Source: Streptomyces chrestomyceticus JCM 4735
GTDB lineage: Bacteria; Actinomycetota; Actinomycetes; Streptomycetales; Streptomycetaceae
Length of the DNA: 64,000 nt
Direction: 5' to 3'
Assembly: GCF_003865135.1 (NCBI RefSeq)
Contig: NZ_BHZC01000001.1
Coordinates: 6,944,001 to 7,008,000 of the forward strand
Positions 18,025 through 27,124 of this stretch are shown here, one piece after another (the first letter of the stretch is position 1; the number at the start of each line of letters is the position of its first letter). Below the pieces are notes generated by a model, which worked only from the letters and a program-made list of their open reading frames with translations, ran no database searches and was not told where the DNA came from. Position numbers and translations under genes: made by a program.

Positions 18025-19365
18025 ATGACGGCCCGATCGGCGAAGGCCGCGCCGCCGCGCCCGGCACGGCGCCCCGGCTCCGGCCCGCGCCTGCCGCGCG
18101 GCGGCGCCGGCCGCGGCCCGCGGGGCCTGTACACCCAGGTCCGCCGGGGCTGGGACCGGCCGCTGACCGCCTACTACCTGGTGGTCGGCGGCAGCCTGCT
18201 GATCACCGTGCTCGGCCTGGTGATGGTCTACTCGGCCTCCCAGATCAAGGCCCTCCAGCTCGGCCTGGCACCGACGTACTTCTTCCGCAAGCAGTTGTTC
18301 GCGGCGGTGCTCGGCGGCATCCTGATGCTGGTGGCGGCCCGGATGACGGTCCGGCTGCACCGCACGCTGGCCTATCCGCTGCTGGCCGTCTCGGTCTTCC
18401 TGATGACCCTGGTGCAGATCCCCGGGATAGGGGTCGCGGTCAACGGCAACCAGAACTGGATCAACCTGGGCGGCCCCTTCCAGATGCAGCCCAGCGAGTT
18501 CGGCAAGCTGGCGCTGGTCCTGTGGGGCGCCGACCTGCTGGCGCGCAAGCAGGACAAGAAGCTGCTCGCCCAGTGGAAGCACCTGCTGGTGCCGCTGATC
18601 CCGGTGGCCTTCCTGCTGCTCGGGCTGATCATGCTGGGCGGTGACATGGGCACCGCGATCATTCTGACCGCGATCCTGTTCGGCCTGCTGTGGCTGGCCG
18701 GCGCCCCCACCCGGCTCTTCGTGGGCGTGCTCGGCGCGGCCGTCGTCATAGGGGCGCTGCTGATCAAGACCAGCGCCAACCGGATGGCCCGGCTCGCCTG
18801 CATCGGCGCGACCGACCCCGGGCCGCAGGACCAGTGCTGGCAGGCCGTGCACGGCATCTACGCGCTGGCCTCCGGCGGATTCTTCGGTTCGGGACTGGGC
18901 GCCAGTATGGAAAAATGGGGTGAACTCCCTGAACCGCACACCGACTTCATCTTCGCCATCACCGGGGAGGAACTGGGGCTTGCGGGGACGCTGTCGGTGC
19001 TCGCCCTCTTCGCGGCTCTAGGCTATGCGGGTATCCGCGTGGCCGGACGCACGGAGGATCCCTTCGTGAGGTACGCAGCGGGAGGCGTGACCACCTGGAT
19101 CACGGCCCAGGCCGTGATCAACATCGGTGCGGTGCTCGGTCTGTTGCCGATCGCCGGGGTCCCGCTGCCGCTGTTCTCCTTCGGAGGGTCCGCCCTGCTG
19201 CCGACGATGTTCGCCATCGGTCTGCTGATCGCCTTCGCGCGTGACGAGCCCGCTGCACGGGCGGCACTGGCCATGCGGCAGCCTGTTTTCGGCAGGAAAC
19301 TGGCTGGGGTGAGACGGAAGACGATGAGACGGCGCGTCAAGAAGCGACCGTCCGGAGAGCGGTGA
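18025..19365 (+). CDS. ftsW: Septal peptidoglycan glycosyltransferase FtsW
   Basis: A 446-aa SEDS-family polytopic membrane protein that polymerises lipid II at the septum together with FtsI. A basic Pro/Arg-rich N terminus (about 45 residues) precedes about ten membrane segments. SEDS signatures include NGNQNWINLGGPFQMQPSE near residues 145-163 and the late GVPLPLFSFGGSALL. ATG at 18025 is preferred because GGAGGGG at 18011-18017 is correctly spaced; an upstream GTG at 18010 overlaps that site. Confidence 0.94.
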   Translation: MTARSAKAAPPRPARRPGSGPRLPRGGAGRGPRGLYTQVRRGWDRPLTAYYLVVGGSLLITVLGLVMVYSASQIKALQLGLAPTYFFRKQLFAAVLGGILMLVAARMTVRLHRTLAYPLLAVSVFLMTLVQIPGIGVAVNGNQNWINLGGPFQMQPSEFGKLALVLWGADLLARKQDKKLLAQWKHLLVPLIPVAFLLLGLIMLGGDMGTAIILTAILFGLLWLAGAPTRLFVGVLGAAVVIGALLIKTSANRMARLACIGATDPGPQDQCWQAVHGIYALASGGFFGSGLGASMEKWGELPEPHTDFIFAITGEELGLAGTLSVLALFAALGYAGIRVAGRTEDPFVRYAAGGVTTWITAQAVINIGAVLGLLPIAGVPLPLFSFGGSALLPTMFAIGLLIAFARDEPAARAALAMRQPVFGRKLAGVRRKTMRRRVKKRPSGER

Positions 19366-19371
19366 ATTTCG

Positions 19372-20457
19372 GTGCATGTCGTACTCGCCGGTGGGGGGAC
19401 CGCCGGCCACATCGAGCCCGCGCTCGCCCTCGCGGACGCCCTGCGCAGGCAGGACCCGACCGTGGGGATCACGGCACTCGGTACGGAGAAGGGACTGGAG
19501 ACCAGGCTGGTGCCGGAGCGGGGCTACGAGCTGGGGCTGATCCCGGCCGTACCGCTGCCGCGCAAGCCCACGCCCGAACTGATCACCGTCCCCGGGCGGC
19601 TGCGCGGCACGATCAAGGCCGCCGAGCAGATCCTGGAGCGCACGAAGGCGGACTGCGTGGTCGGCTTTGGCGGCTATGTCGCGCTGCCGGGTTACCTGGC
19701 CGCCAAGCGGCGCGGGGTGCCGATCATCGTGCACGAGGCCAACGCCCGCCCCGGGCTGGCCAACAAGATCGGCTCGCGGTACGCCAAGTACGTCGCGGTC
19801 AGCACCCCGGACAGCAAGCTGCGGGACGCCCGGTACGTCGGCATCCCGCTGCGCCGCTCCATCGCGACCCTGGACCGGGCGGCGGTCCGCCCCGAGGCGC
19901 GGGCCGCCTTCGGGCTGGACCCCAACCTGCCGACGCTGCTGGTCTCCGGCGGCTCGCAGGGCGCCCGGCGGCTCAACGAGGTCATCCAGGCCGCCGTGCC
20001 GGCGCTCCAGCGCTCCGGCATCCAGGTGCTGCACGCGGTCGGCCCGAAGAACGAAATGCCGCATGTGGACAACATGCCGGGAATGCCCCCGTATGTACCG
20101 GTACCGTACGTGGACCGGATGGACCTCGCGTACGCCGCGGCCGACATGATGCTCTGCCGCGCGGGCGCGATGACCGTCGCCGAACTCTCCGCCGTCGGGC
20201 TTCCGGCCGCCTACGTCCCGCTGCCCATCGGCAACGGCGAACAGCGGCTGAACGCCCAGCCGGTGGTCAACGCCGGCGGCGGCCTGCTGATCGACGACGC
20301 GCAGCTCACGCCGGAGTGGGTGCAGGGCCAGGTGCTCCCGGTGCTCGCCGACCCGCACCGGCTGTACGAGATGTCCCGCGCGGCGTCCGAGTTCGGCCGC
20401 AGGGACGCGGACGAGCTGCTGGTGAAGATGGTGTACGAGGCGGTCGCCGGCCGCTGA
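19372..20457 (+). CDS. murG: Lipid I:UDP-GlcNAc transferase MurG
   Basis: A 361-aa peripheral membrane glycosyltransferase (GT28) that turns lipid I into lipid II. The N-terminal glycine loop [15 protein letters not shown] is at residues 5-19 and the second loop [13 protein letters not shown] is near residue 191. The donor-binding segment [18 protein letters not shown] is typical. The GTG at 19372 lies 6 bp after the ftsW stop; the nearest Shine-Dalgarno-like sequence, GGAGAG, is rather far upstream, so coupling to ftsW is probable. Confidence 0.95.
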   Translation: MHVVLAGGGTAGHIEPALALADALRRQDPTVGITALGTEKGLETRLVPERGYELGLIPAVPLPRKPTPELITVPGRLRGTIKAAEQILERTKADCVVGFGGYVALPGYLAAKRRGVPIIVHEANARPGLANKIGSRYAKYVAVSTPDSKLRDARYVGIPLRRSIATLDRAAVRPEARAAFGLDPNLPTLLVSGGSQGARRLNEVIQAAVPALQRSGIQVLHAVGPKNEMPHVDNMPGMPPYVPVPYVDRMDLAYAAADMMLCRAGAMTVAELSAVGLPAAYVPLPIGNGEQRLNAQPVVNAGGGLLIDDAQLTPEWVQGQVLPVLADPHRLYEMSRAASEFGRRDADELLVKMVYEAVAGR

Positions 20458-20522
20458 CGGACGGTACGGCCGTGCTGCCCCGGGGTGTGAACCCCGGGGT
20501 GGCGGCCGGAAGGAGAGGGAGC

Positions 20523-21404
20523 GTGGCCGGACCGACGACCGCCCGACGCGGGGAGAAGAAGTCCGCGCGCTCCGGCCCGCCCTCGTCCGGGAAGGCCGGC
20601 AACTCCGGGTCCGGCAGCGGGGGAGGGGGAAAAAAGCCAGCAAAGCGGGGCGAATCCGGCCCCTCGGGCGGGCGCTCCGGCCTGCGGGTCCCCTTCACCG
20701 TGCCGTCCCGGCGCACTCTGATCATCACACTGGCCGGCGCGGTGCTGCTGGCCGGTTTCGGCGCCTGGGCCCTGTACGGCTCCACCTGGCTGCGCACGGA
20801 AGCCGTCAAGGTGAGCGGTACGGGCGTGCTGACGGTCGATGAGGTCGTACGGGCCGCCGCGGTGCCGATGGACACCCCGCTCGCCTCGGTGGACAAGAAG
20901 GCCGTCGCCGACCGGGTGCGCGCGAAACTTCCGCGCGTCAAGTCCGTTCAGGTCAGGCGCTCCTGGCCGCACACGGTCAGCCTGAAAGTGACCGAAAGGC
21001 AGCCGGAACTCATTATTCAAACGGGCGGAAAGTTCGTCGAAGTGGACGCAGAAGGGACGCGTTTCGCCACGGTCGCCGCCGCCCCGAAGGGCGTCCCGCT
21101 TCTGGAAATGGCCGTACGTGACAGTCCCGGACTGCGCCGGTTCGGCGCCGACCGGCTCCGGCGCGCGGCCGGTACCGTCGTCACCGCCCTGCCGAAGGCG
21201 CTCCACCAGGACGTTCGCACCGTCGAGGTGCGCTCCTTCGACGCCATCACCCTGAAGCTGACGGGCGGCCGTACCGTCGTTTGGGGGAGTGACGAACGCA
21301 GTACGGCGAAGGCCAAGGTGCTCGCCGCGGCCCTGAAAGCGGCGCGTGACGCGCGCCACTTCGACGTGAGTGTCCCCACCGCGCCCGCGGTGTCGGGGAG
21401 TTGA
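20523..21404 (+). CDS. ftsQ: Cell division protein FtsQ (DivIB)
   Basis: A 293-aa bitopic divisome protein that joins FtsL and FtsB/DivIC. A basic, Ser/Gly/Lys-rich cytoplasmic region spans residues 1-60 and the membrane helix is 65-86. A POTRA domain begins with TEAVKVSGTGVLTVDEV and continues to about residue 165, followed by the FtsQ beta domain. GTG at 20523 has GGAAGGAGAGG 4-14 bp upstream. The longer frame that overlaps murG is rejected. It is the last gene before the ftsZ promoter region. Confidence 0.92.
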   Translation: MAGPTTARRGEKKSARSGPPSSGKAGNSGSGSGGGGKKPAKRGESGPSGGRSGLRVPFTVPSRRTLIITLAGAVLLAGFGAWALYGSTWLRTEAVKVSGTGVLTVDEVVRAAAVPMDTPLASVDKKAVADRVRAKLPRVKSVQVRRSWPHTVSLKVTERQPELIIQTGGKFVEVDAEGTRFATVAAAPKGVPLLEMAVRDSPGLRRFGADRLRRAAGTVVTALPKALHQDVRTVEVRSFDAITLKLTGGRTVVWGSDERSTAKAKVLAAALKAARDARHFDVSVPTAPAVSGS

Positions 21405-21442
21405 CGTGTGTACCCGCAGGCCAGCACCCTGGATGGCTACCA

Positions 21443-21465
21443 CTATGGGTGATCACATAGGGTGA
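21443..21465 (+). promoter_or_regulatory. BldD-like binding site upstream of ftsZ
   Basis: TCACATAGGGTGA at 21453-21465 matches the published BldD consensus TNACNC(A/T)GNGTNA at all but one fixed position. It overlaps a second palindrome, CTATG...CATAG, at 21443-21460 with TGATCA in the middle. BldD with cyclic di-GMP is known to repress sporulation genes, including ftsZ, in Streptomyces. The site lies about 30 bp upstream of the -35 at 21495. Confidence 0.5.
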
Positions 21466-21494
21466 AAAGAAAAACGGGAGGTTCGGCGTGTTCG

Positions 21495-21524
21495 TTGAAC
21501 GTGCGCCACTTGTCGACTTAGTGT
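21495..21524 (+). promoter_or_regulatory. Candidate ftsZ promoter
   Basis: TTGAAC at 21495-21500 and TAGTGT at 21519-21524 with an 18-nt spacer. This would start transcription about 145 nt before ftsZ. ftsZ of Streptomyces is known to have several promoters, one of them induced in sporulating hyphae; I cannot tell which this is. A second -10-like hexamer, TAAACT, is at 21566-21571 inside an inverted repeat. Confidence 0.45.
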
Positions 21525-21560
21525 CTCGTTCCAAAGAGTCCCAGGAACACAGGCACTGGT

Positions 21561-21585
21561 AACCCTAAACTTCAGCGTTAGGGTT
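21561..21585. promoter_or_regulatory. Perfect inverted repeat AACCCTAA / TTAGGGTT in the ftsZ leader
   Basis: AACCCTAA at 21561-21568 and TTAGGGTT at 21578-21585 flank a 9-nt spacer. It overlaps the possible -10 hexamer TAAACT. The size and spacing fit a dimeric regulator operator, but no regulator is assigned. A further GC hairpin, CCGCAC/GTGCGG, lies at 21628-21643 just before the ftsZ start. Confidence 0.5.
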
Positions 21586-21678
21586 CGGGTCGGCACTACG
21601 AACCGTCCCATCGGCATCAGTCGACGTCCGCACCCCGGTGCGGCGGCGACACGTAACTCGAGGCGAGAGGCCTTCGAC

Positions 21679-22908
21679 GTGGCAGCACCGCAGAACTACC
21701 TCGCAGTCATCAAGGTCGTCGGCATCGGCGGCGGTGGCGTGAACGCCATCAACCGGATGATCGAGGTCGGGCTCAAGGGCGTCGAGTTCATCGCGATCAA
21801 CACCGATGCACAGGCCCTGCTGATGAGCGACGCCGACGTCAAGCTGGACGTCGGCCGGGAACTCACCCGTGGGCTGGGCGCAGGCGCCAACCCAGACGTC
21901 GGCCGCAAGGCGGCCGAGGACCACCGTGAGGAGATCGAGGAGGTCCTCAAGGGGGCCGACATGGTCTTCGTGACCGCGGGAGAGGGCGGCGGCACCGGCA
22001 CCGGTGGCGCCCCCGTCGTCGCCAACATCGCCCGCTCGCTCGGCGCCCTGACGATCGGTGTGGTCACCCGCCCGTTCACCTTCGAGGGCCGTCGCCGCGC
22101 GAACCAGGCCGAGGACGGCATCGCCGGCCTGCGCGACGAGGTCGACACCCTCATCGTGATCCCCAACGACCGACTGCTGTCCATCTCGGACCGCCAGGTG
22201 AGCGTGCTCGACGCGTTCAAGTCCGCGGACCAGGTACTGCTGTCGGGTGTCCAGGGCATCACCGACCTGATCACCACCCCGGGCCTGATCAACCTGGACT
22301 TCGCCGACGTCAAGTCCGTGATGTCCGAGGCCGGCTCGGCCCTCATGGGCATCGGCTCGGCGCGCGGCGACGACCGCGCGGTGGCCGCCGCGGAGATGGC
22401 GATCTCCTCGCCCCTCCTGGAGGCGTCCATCGACGGCGCCCGCGGCGTGCTGCTCTCCATCTCCGGCGGCTCGGACCTCGGTCTCTTCGAGATCAACGAG
22501 GCCGCGCAACTGGTCAGCGAGGCGGCCCACCCCGAGGCGAACATCATCTTCGGTGCGGTCATCGACGACGCGCTCGGCGACGAGGTCCGGGTGACCGTCA
22601 TCGCCGCGGGCTTCGACGGCGGCCAGCCGCCGGCCCGTCAGCAGACCGTGCTCGGCAGCCAGAACAACGGCAAGCGCGAGGAACCGGCACCGGCCCCCAG
22701 CCGCCCGGCCCCGCAGGCCGAGTCCCGGCCGTCGTCCTTCGGCAGCCTGGGCTCGGTGCCGGTACGGGACGAGGAGCCGGCCCCGGCCGACCCGTCCCCG
22801 CTCGGCGAGGTGCCGCCGCCCCCGACCGCCTCGCCGCAGGTTCCGCCGGCCCGTCCGTACTCGGACACCGCGGCCGAGGAACTGGACGTCCCCGACTTCC
22901 TGAAGTGA
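21679..22908 (+). CDS. ftsZ: Cell division GTPase FtsZ
   Basis: A 409-aa bacterial tubulin that forms the Z ring. It has the tubulin GTP signature GGGTGTG at residues 103-109, the N-terminal [11 protein letters not shown] loop, and the T7-loop region containing [12 protein letters not shown] disordered Pro/Ala-rich linker runs from about residue 320 to 395 and the conserved C-terminal tail ends LDVPDFLK, which binds SepF and other partners. GTG at 21679. Its own promoter region lies in the 274 bp after ftsQ. Confidence 0.98.
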   Translation: MAAPQNYLAVIKVVGIGGGGVNAINRMIEVGLKGVEFIAINTDAQALLMSDADVKLDVGRELTRGLGAGANPDVGRKAAEDHREEIEEVLKGADMVFVTAGEGGGTGTGGAPVVANIARSLGALTIGVVTRPFTFEGRRRANQAEDGIAGLRDEVDTLIVIPNDRLLSISDRQVSVLDAFKSADQVLLSGVQGITDLITTPGLINLDFADVKSVMSEAGSALMGIGSARGDDRAVAAAEMAISSPLLEASIDGARGVLLSISGGSDLGLFEINEAAQLVSEAAHPEANIIFGAVIDDALGDEVRVTVIAAGFDGGQPPARQQTVLGSQNNGKREEPAPAPSRPAPQAESRPSSFGSLGSVPVRDEEPAPADPSPLGEVPPPPTASPQVPPARPYSDTAAEELDVPDFLK

Positions 22909-22921
22909 CCGAAGTCCCGAC

Positions 22922-23671
22922 GTGATAGGGCAACAGCACCCGGTGCTGACGAACGACACGAGCGGCGCGCACTTCGCCTCCACCGACCGGTGGGGCGGGG
23001 TGAGCGCCGCTCCGTATGCCGAGCTGAACCTCGGGGGCGCGGTCGGTGACGACCCCGCCGCGGTACGGACCAACCGCGAACTGGCGGCCAAGGCGCTGGG
23101 CCTGGACCCGGCCTCGGTCGTGTGGATGAACCAGGTGCACGGCCGCGACGTGGCCGTGGTCGACGGCCCCTGGCGCGACGGCGCCGAGATCCCCCGCGTG
23201 GACGCGGTGGTGACGGCCCGCCGGGGCCTGGCCCTCGCCGTCCTGACCGCGGACTGCACCCCGGTGCTCCTCGCCGACCCGGTCGCCGGGGTCACCGGCG
23301 CCGCGCACGCGGGGCGTCCGGGGCTGGTGGCCGGGGTGGTTCCGGCGACCGTCGAGGCGATGACCGCGCTGGGCGCCGACCCGGCCCGTATCGTCGCCCG
23401 TACCGGCCCCGCGGTCTGCGGACGCTGCTACGAGGTGCCCGAGGCGATGCGCGCCGAGGTCGCCGCGGTGGTGCCCGAAGCCTGGGCCACCACCTCGTGG
23501 GGCACGCCCGCGGTGGACATGGCCGCCGGGGTCCGTGCCCAACTCGCCGCGTGCGGCGTCCAGATGGGTGAGCATTCCCACATCTGCACGCTGGAGTCGG
23601 CGGACCACTTCTCGTACCGGCGGGACCGCGTCACCGGGCGGCTCGCGAGCTATGTATGGCTGGGATGCTGA
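22922..23671 (+). CDS. pgeF: PgeF/YfiH family polyphenol oxidase-like purine nucleoside phosphorylase
   Basis: A 249-aa protein of the YfiH/LACC1 family (multicopper oxidase-like fold; members have adenosine deaminase and nucleoside phosphorylase activity, and the E. coli protein edits peptidoglycan precursors). Key metal and active-site segments are VLTADCTPVLLAD, GAAHAGRPGLVAG and the C-terminal HSHICTLESADHFSYRRD, with Cys and His residues conserved. GTG at 22922, 13 bp after ftsZ. The usual position between ftsZ and the PLP protein in actinobacteria supports a link with wall synthesis. Confidence 0.88.
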   Translation: MIGQQHPVLTNDTSGAHFASTDRWGGVSAAPYAELNLGGAVGDDPAAVRTNRELAAKALGLDPASVVWMNQVHGRDVAVVDGPWRDGAEIPRVDAVVTARRGLALAVLTADCTPVLLADPVAGVTGAAHAGRPGLVAGVVPATVEAMTALGADPARIVARTGPAVCGRCYEVPEAMRAEVAAVVPEAWATTSWGTPAVDMAAGVRAQLAACGVQMGEHSHICTLESADHFSYRRDRVTGRLASYVWLGC

Positions 23672-23674
23672 GCT

Positions 23675-24406
23675 GTGACGGATCGTAGAACCGAACTGGC
23701 GGACAACCTGGCGCGCGTGGAGGAACGAATCTCCACCGCGTGCGACAAGGCCGGCCGCGCGCGGGAGGACGTGACCCTCATCGTGGTCACGAAGACCTAC
23801 CCGGCGAGCGACGTGCGGCTGCTCGCGGAACTCGGCGTCGGACAGGTGGCGGAGAACCGCGACCAGGACGCGGCACCGAAGGCCGCGGCCTGCTCGGATC
23901 TGTCCCTTACCTGGCATTTCGTCGGTCAGTTGCAGACCAACAAAGTGCGGTCTGTAGTCAATTACGCCGATATTGTGCAGTCGGTCGACCGCGCCAGGCT
24001 GGTCACCGCACTCTCGAAGGAAGCGGTACGGGCCGGCCGCGAGCTGGGCTGCCTGCTCCAGGTGGCACTTGACGCCGAGTCGGGTGACACCCGGGGAACG
24101 ACGGGCGAGCGCGGCGGGGTCGCCCCGGCCGGGGTCGCCGCGCTCGCCGACGCCGTCGCGGCCGCCGAAGGGCTGCGCCTGGACGGCCTGATGACGGTGG
24201 CTCCGCTGACCGGCCGTTATGCCGGCCGTCCCGGTGCCGCTTTCGAGCGTTTGATGGAAATCTCATCCGGCCTGCGCGTGAACCATCCTGCTGCGAACAT
24301 GGTGTCGGCAGGGATGAGCGCGGACCTCGATGAAGCCGTGGCTGCCGGGGCGACACATGTGCGCGTCGGCACTGCGGTACTCGGAGTCCGACCACGGCTC
24401 GGGTAA
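23675..24406 (+). CDS. YggS/YlmE-type pyridoxal phosphate homeostasis protein
   Basis: A 243-aa TIM-barrel protein of the YggS/PROSC family, which binds PLP without a known reaction and keeps free PLP and amino acid pools in balance. The PLP lysine lies in VVTKTYPASDV (about residue 40). The motifs WHFVGQLQTNK and the late MVSAGMSADLDEAVAAGATHVRVGTAVLG are diagnostic. GTG at 23675, three bases after the pgeF stop. It belongs to the pgeF-yggS-sepF-sepG-divIVA string that follows ftsZ in many Gram-positive bacteria. Confidence 0.92.
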   Translation: MTDRRTELADNLARVEERISTACDKAGRAREDVTLIVVTKTYPASDVRLLAELGVGQVAENRDQDAAPKAAACSDLSLTWHFVGQLQTNKVRSVVNYADIVQSVDRARLVTALSKEAVRAGRELGCLLQVALDAESGDTRGTTGERGGVAPAGVAALADAVAAAEGLRLDGLMTVAPLTGRYAGRPGAAFERLMEISSGLRVNHPAANMVSAGMSADLDEAVAAGATHVRVGTAVLGVRPRLG

Positions 24407-24530
24407 CGTCGCCAAGCAAGTCGGACCACAGCACAAAATATGGTCATTGCCCCCAAAAGGAGGGCAGACCGCGTGGATTCAAGGCACCTGGTGACGGAGC
24501 CGATCCACCACAGAGCGGAGGACGCAGAGA

Positions 24531-25151
24531 ATGGCCGGCGCGATGCGCAAGATGGCGGTCTACCTCGGCCTCGTGGAGGACGATGGGTACGACGGCCGGG
24601 GGTTCGACCCCGACGACGAGTTCGAGCCCGAGCTTGACCCGGAGCCCGAACGGGGGCGGCGACAGCAGACCCAAGTACCCACCGAGCCGCACCCGGAACG
24701 GGACGAACCCGTCCGAGTCGCCCAGCCGCCCGCTCAGCGTGAGTCCGCCCCTCTGGCTGCCGAAAGCGGACGACCCGCCCGAATCGCCCCCGTGGCGTCC
24801 ATCACACCCGACCGTCCGAATCTGGAGAAGAACGCACCGGTGATCATGCCCAAGGTTGTGTCCGAGCGGGAGCCGTACCGCATCACGACGCTGCACCCCC
24901 GGACCTACAACGAAGCCCGTACCATCGGGGAACACTTCCGTGAGGGCACTCCGGTGATCATGAATCTCACGGAGATGGACGATACGGACGCGAAGCGACT
25001 TGTCGACTTTGCTGCCGGTCTCGTCTTCGGCCTGCACGGCAGCATCGAGCGGGTGACGCAGAAGGTGTTCCTGTTGTCGCCTGCTAACGTCGATGTCACG
25101 GCGGAGGACAAGGCCCGCATCGCAGAGGGCGGGTTCTTCAACCAGAGCTGA
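24531..25151 (+). CDS. sepF: Cell division protein SepF
   Basis: A 206-aa FtsZ-binding protein that anchors and bundles Z-ring filaments. The N-terminal amphipathic membrane-binding segment [15 protein letters not shown] is followed by an acidic/disordered linker (residues about 25-95) and the conserved SepF domain from about residue 110 ([20 protein letters not shown], given in part) to [19 protein letters not shown] and a C-terminal [20 protein letters not shown] at 24531 has GGAGG 9-14 bp upstream; ATG 24543 is an alternative. A gap of 124 bp precedes it and may hold a promoter. Confidence 0.95.
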   Translation: MAGAMRKMAVYLGLVEDDGYDGRGFDPDDEFEPELDPEPERGRRQQTQVPTEPHPERDEPVRVAQPPAQRESAPLAAESGRPARIAPVASITPDRPNLEKNAPVIMPKVVSEREPYRITTLHPRTYNEARTIGEHFREGTPVIMNLTEMDDTDAKRLVDFAAGLVFGLHGSIERVTQKVFLLSPANVDVTAEDKARIAEGGFFNQS

Positions 25152-25221
25152 GACGCAATACCGGGCACACCGGGCGGAAACGCCCAACACGACAGCATGG
25201 CAAGGGGAGAGGACACCGCGG

Positions 25222-25515
25222 ATGAGCATCGCTGGACAGGTGATCTACATCGCGTTGTACTGCTTCCTCATCGTGTTGATCTTCCGGCTGGTGATGGACT
25301 ATGTCTTCCAGTTCGCCCGTTCATGGCAACCCGGCAAGCCAATGGTGGTCGTTCTGGAGGCCACCTACACTGTCACTGATCCGCCACTCAAGCTCTTGCG
25401 GCGGGTCATTCCGCCGCTGCGTCTCGGGGGCGTGGCGCTCGACCTGTCCTTCTTCGTATTGATGATCATCGTCTACATCCTGATCACCGTCGTGAGATCG
25501 GTGTTGTTGGTGTGA
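25222..25515 (+). CDS. sepG: YggT family membrane protein (SepG/YlmG)
   Basis: A 97-aa protein with two membrane helices at about residues 6-26 and 72-94, and the YggT signature with PPLKLLRRVIPP in the loop. In Streptomyces the gene at this place, between sepF and divIVA, is sepG, needed for correct SsgB and FtsZ placement and nucleoid compaction during sporulation. ATG at 25222 has AAGGGGAGAGG upstream. A longer in-frame start at 25093 overlaps sepF and is rejected. Confidence 0.9.
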   Translation: MSIAGQVIYIALYCFLIVLIFRLVMDYVFQFARSWQPGKPMVVVLEATYTVTDPPLKLLRRVIPPLRLGGVALDLSFFVLMIIVYILITVVRSVLLV

Positions 25516-25564
25516 ACGATACGGTCTTGCCGATTGCCGACGACTACGTTGAGGTGAAGTAGAG

Positions 25565-26695
25565 ATGCCGTTGACCCCCGAGGACGTGCGGAACAAGCAG
25601 TTCACGACCGTCCGCCTCCGAGAAGGCTATGACGAGGACGAGGTCGATGCCTTCCTCGATGAGGTCGAAGCCGAACTGACCCGCCTGCTGCGCGAGAACG
25701 AGGACCTGCGCGCCAAGCTGGCCGCCGCGACGCGAGCCGCCGCGCAGAACCAGCAGCAGCAGAACATGCGCAAGCAGCAGGAGCAGCAGCAGGACCAGGG
25801 GCAGCAGCACCAGCAGGGGCGGCCCGGGGCTCCGGTGCCCGCCGCCATATCCGGACCGCAGCCGGTGCCGCCGCAGCAACAGCAGCAACAGCAGCAGTTG
25901 GGCGGCCCGCCGCAGCTGACCGGAGGAGCCCCGCAGCTCCCGGCCGGGCCCGGTGGCCACGGTCCCGGCCCGCAGGGCCCGCACGGCCCCGGCCCGATGG
26001 GCCCCGGCGGTCCGCTGGGCGGCCCGATGGGCGGTCCCGGTGGCCACGGCGGCCCGCAGCTGCCGCAGCCGGGGCAGGGCCCGGGCGGTGACAGTGCCGC
26101 TCGCGTGCTCTCGCTCGCGCAGCAGACCGCCGACCAGGCGATCGCGGAGGCCCGTTCCGAGGCCAACAAGATCGTGGGCGAGGCGCGCTCGCGTGCGGAG
26201 GGTCTGGAGCGGGACGCCCGTGCCAAGGCGGATGCGCTGGAGCGGGACGCGCAGGAGAAGCACCGCGTCGCGATGGGGTCGCTGGAGTCGGCCCGCGCCA
26301 CGCTGGAGCGCAAGGTCGAGGACCTGCGCGGCTTCGAGCGCGAGTACCGTACGCGGCTGAAGTCCTACCTGGAGAGCCAGCTGCGCCAGCTGGAGAACCA
26401 GGCCGACGACTCGCTGGCGCCGCCGCGGACGCCGGCGACCGCCTCGCTGCCGCCGTCGCCGTCGATGGCTTCGGCCGGTGCGGGATCCATGGGTGGGAAC
26501 CACTCCATGGGTGGCGGGCAGTCGATGGGCGGTCACGGTGGTGGCTCGGGCAGTGCGCCGTCGTACGGCGGGCAGCAGCAGATGTCGCCGGCGATGACGC
26601 AGCCGATGGCTCCGGTGCGGCCGCAGGGACAGCAGCCGATGCAGCAGGCGCCGTCGCCGATGCGTGGGTTCCTCATCGACGAGGACGACAACTGA
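25565..26695 (+). CDS. divIVA: Polar growth protein DivIVA
   Basis: A 376-aa coiled-coil protein that marks hyphal tips and directs polar wall growth. The conserved N-terminal domain, [18 protein letters not shown] through [14 protein letters not shown], covers about residues 1-55 and binds curved membrane. A Gln-rich and then Gly/Pro-rich linker covers about 58-178, a long coiled coil covers about 180-290, and a Met/Gly/Ser-rich tail follows. The interrupted coiled coil with PQG linker is typical for Streptomyces. ATG at 25565. A strong terminator at 26754-26791 ends the cluster. Confidence 0.96.
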   Translation: MPLTPEDVRNKQFTTVRLREGYDEDEVDAFLDEVEAELTRLLRENEDLRAKLAAATRAAAQNQQQQNMRKQQEQQQDQGQQHQQGRPGAPVPAAISGPQPVPPQQQQQQQQLGGPPQLTGGAPQLPAGPGGHGPGPQGPHGPGPMGPGGPLGGPMGGPGGHGGPQLPQPGQGPGGDSAARVLSLAQQTADQAIAEARSEANKIVGEARSRAEGLERDARAKADALERDAQEKHRVAMGSLESARATLERKVEDLRGFEREYRTRLKSYLESQLRQLENQADDSLAPPRTPATASLPPSPSMASAGAGSMGGNHSMGGGQSMGGHGGGSGSAPSYGGQQQMSPAMTQPMAPVRPQGQQPMQQAPSPMRGFLIDEDDN

Positions 26696-26753
26696 GCGGA
26701 GTCGCGCTTCGCGCGTAGTCGTCGCGTGTAGCGCGTGGTCGGCAATCAGGGCT

Positions 26754-26791
26754 GGGCCCCTGGGGGTATCCCCGGGGGTCCGGCTCTTTTT
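26754..26791 (+). terminator. Terminator after divIVA
   Basis: GGGCCCCTGGGGG (26754-26766) pairs with CCCCGGGGGTCC (26770-26781) in a 12-bp stem with two G-U pairs, followed by TTTTT at 26787-26791. It lies 58 bp after the divIVA stop. The rest of the intergenic stretch up to 27124 shows no convincing gene. Confidence 0.8.
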
Positions 26792-27068
26792 GTGGCCTGC
26801 GGGCTTGGCTGCTTGTGGGGGTTCGCGTTTCGCGCCTTTGGTCCGGTGGGGGTGCGCGTCTTGCGCGAGAGGTTCGGTGGGTGGGGGCTCGGGGCCACTC
26901 CGGGGTCACTCCTCGGCACCGTGGACCGCAACGTGCCTTCATTCGGCGACGCAGAGGCCCGGCTGCCTGCGGGGAGACCCCTGCGGGACCCCGAGCCCTG
27001 GCCGTCCGGCGGCTTTCGGTGTGAATTGGGCTGGTGTGGCCTAGAAACGCCGATTTCCCTGACGGGAA

Positions 27069-27099
27069 CGGCCCCCGACGCTTGGTGCGTCGGGGGCCG
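27069..27099. terminator. Bidirectional hairpin downstream of ileS
   Basis: CGGCCCCCGACGC (27069-27081) and GCGTCGGGGGCCG (27087-27099) form a perfect 13-bp stem with a 5-nt loop, 26 bp past the ileS stop. It sits between convergent divIVA and ileS and probably ends transcription from the ileS side. Confidence 0.75.
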
Positions 27100-27124
27100 T
27101 CGTGTTGCTACACCTGCTCGGTGG

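Noticed and set aside
21561..21585. Telomere-like TTAGGG motif
   Set aside because: Single inverted pair inside a promoter region, far from any replicon end; coincidence with the eukaryotic telomere repeat.
24440..24637. Open frame overlapping the start of sepF
   Set aside because: It lacks a ribosome site, reads into sepF in another frame and has no protein-like features.
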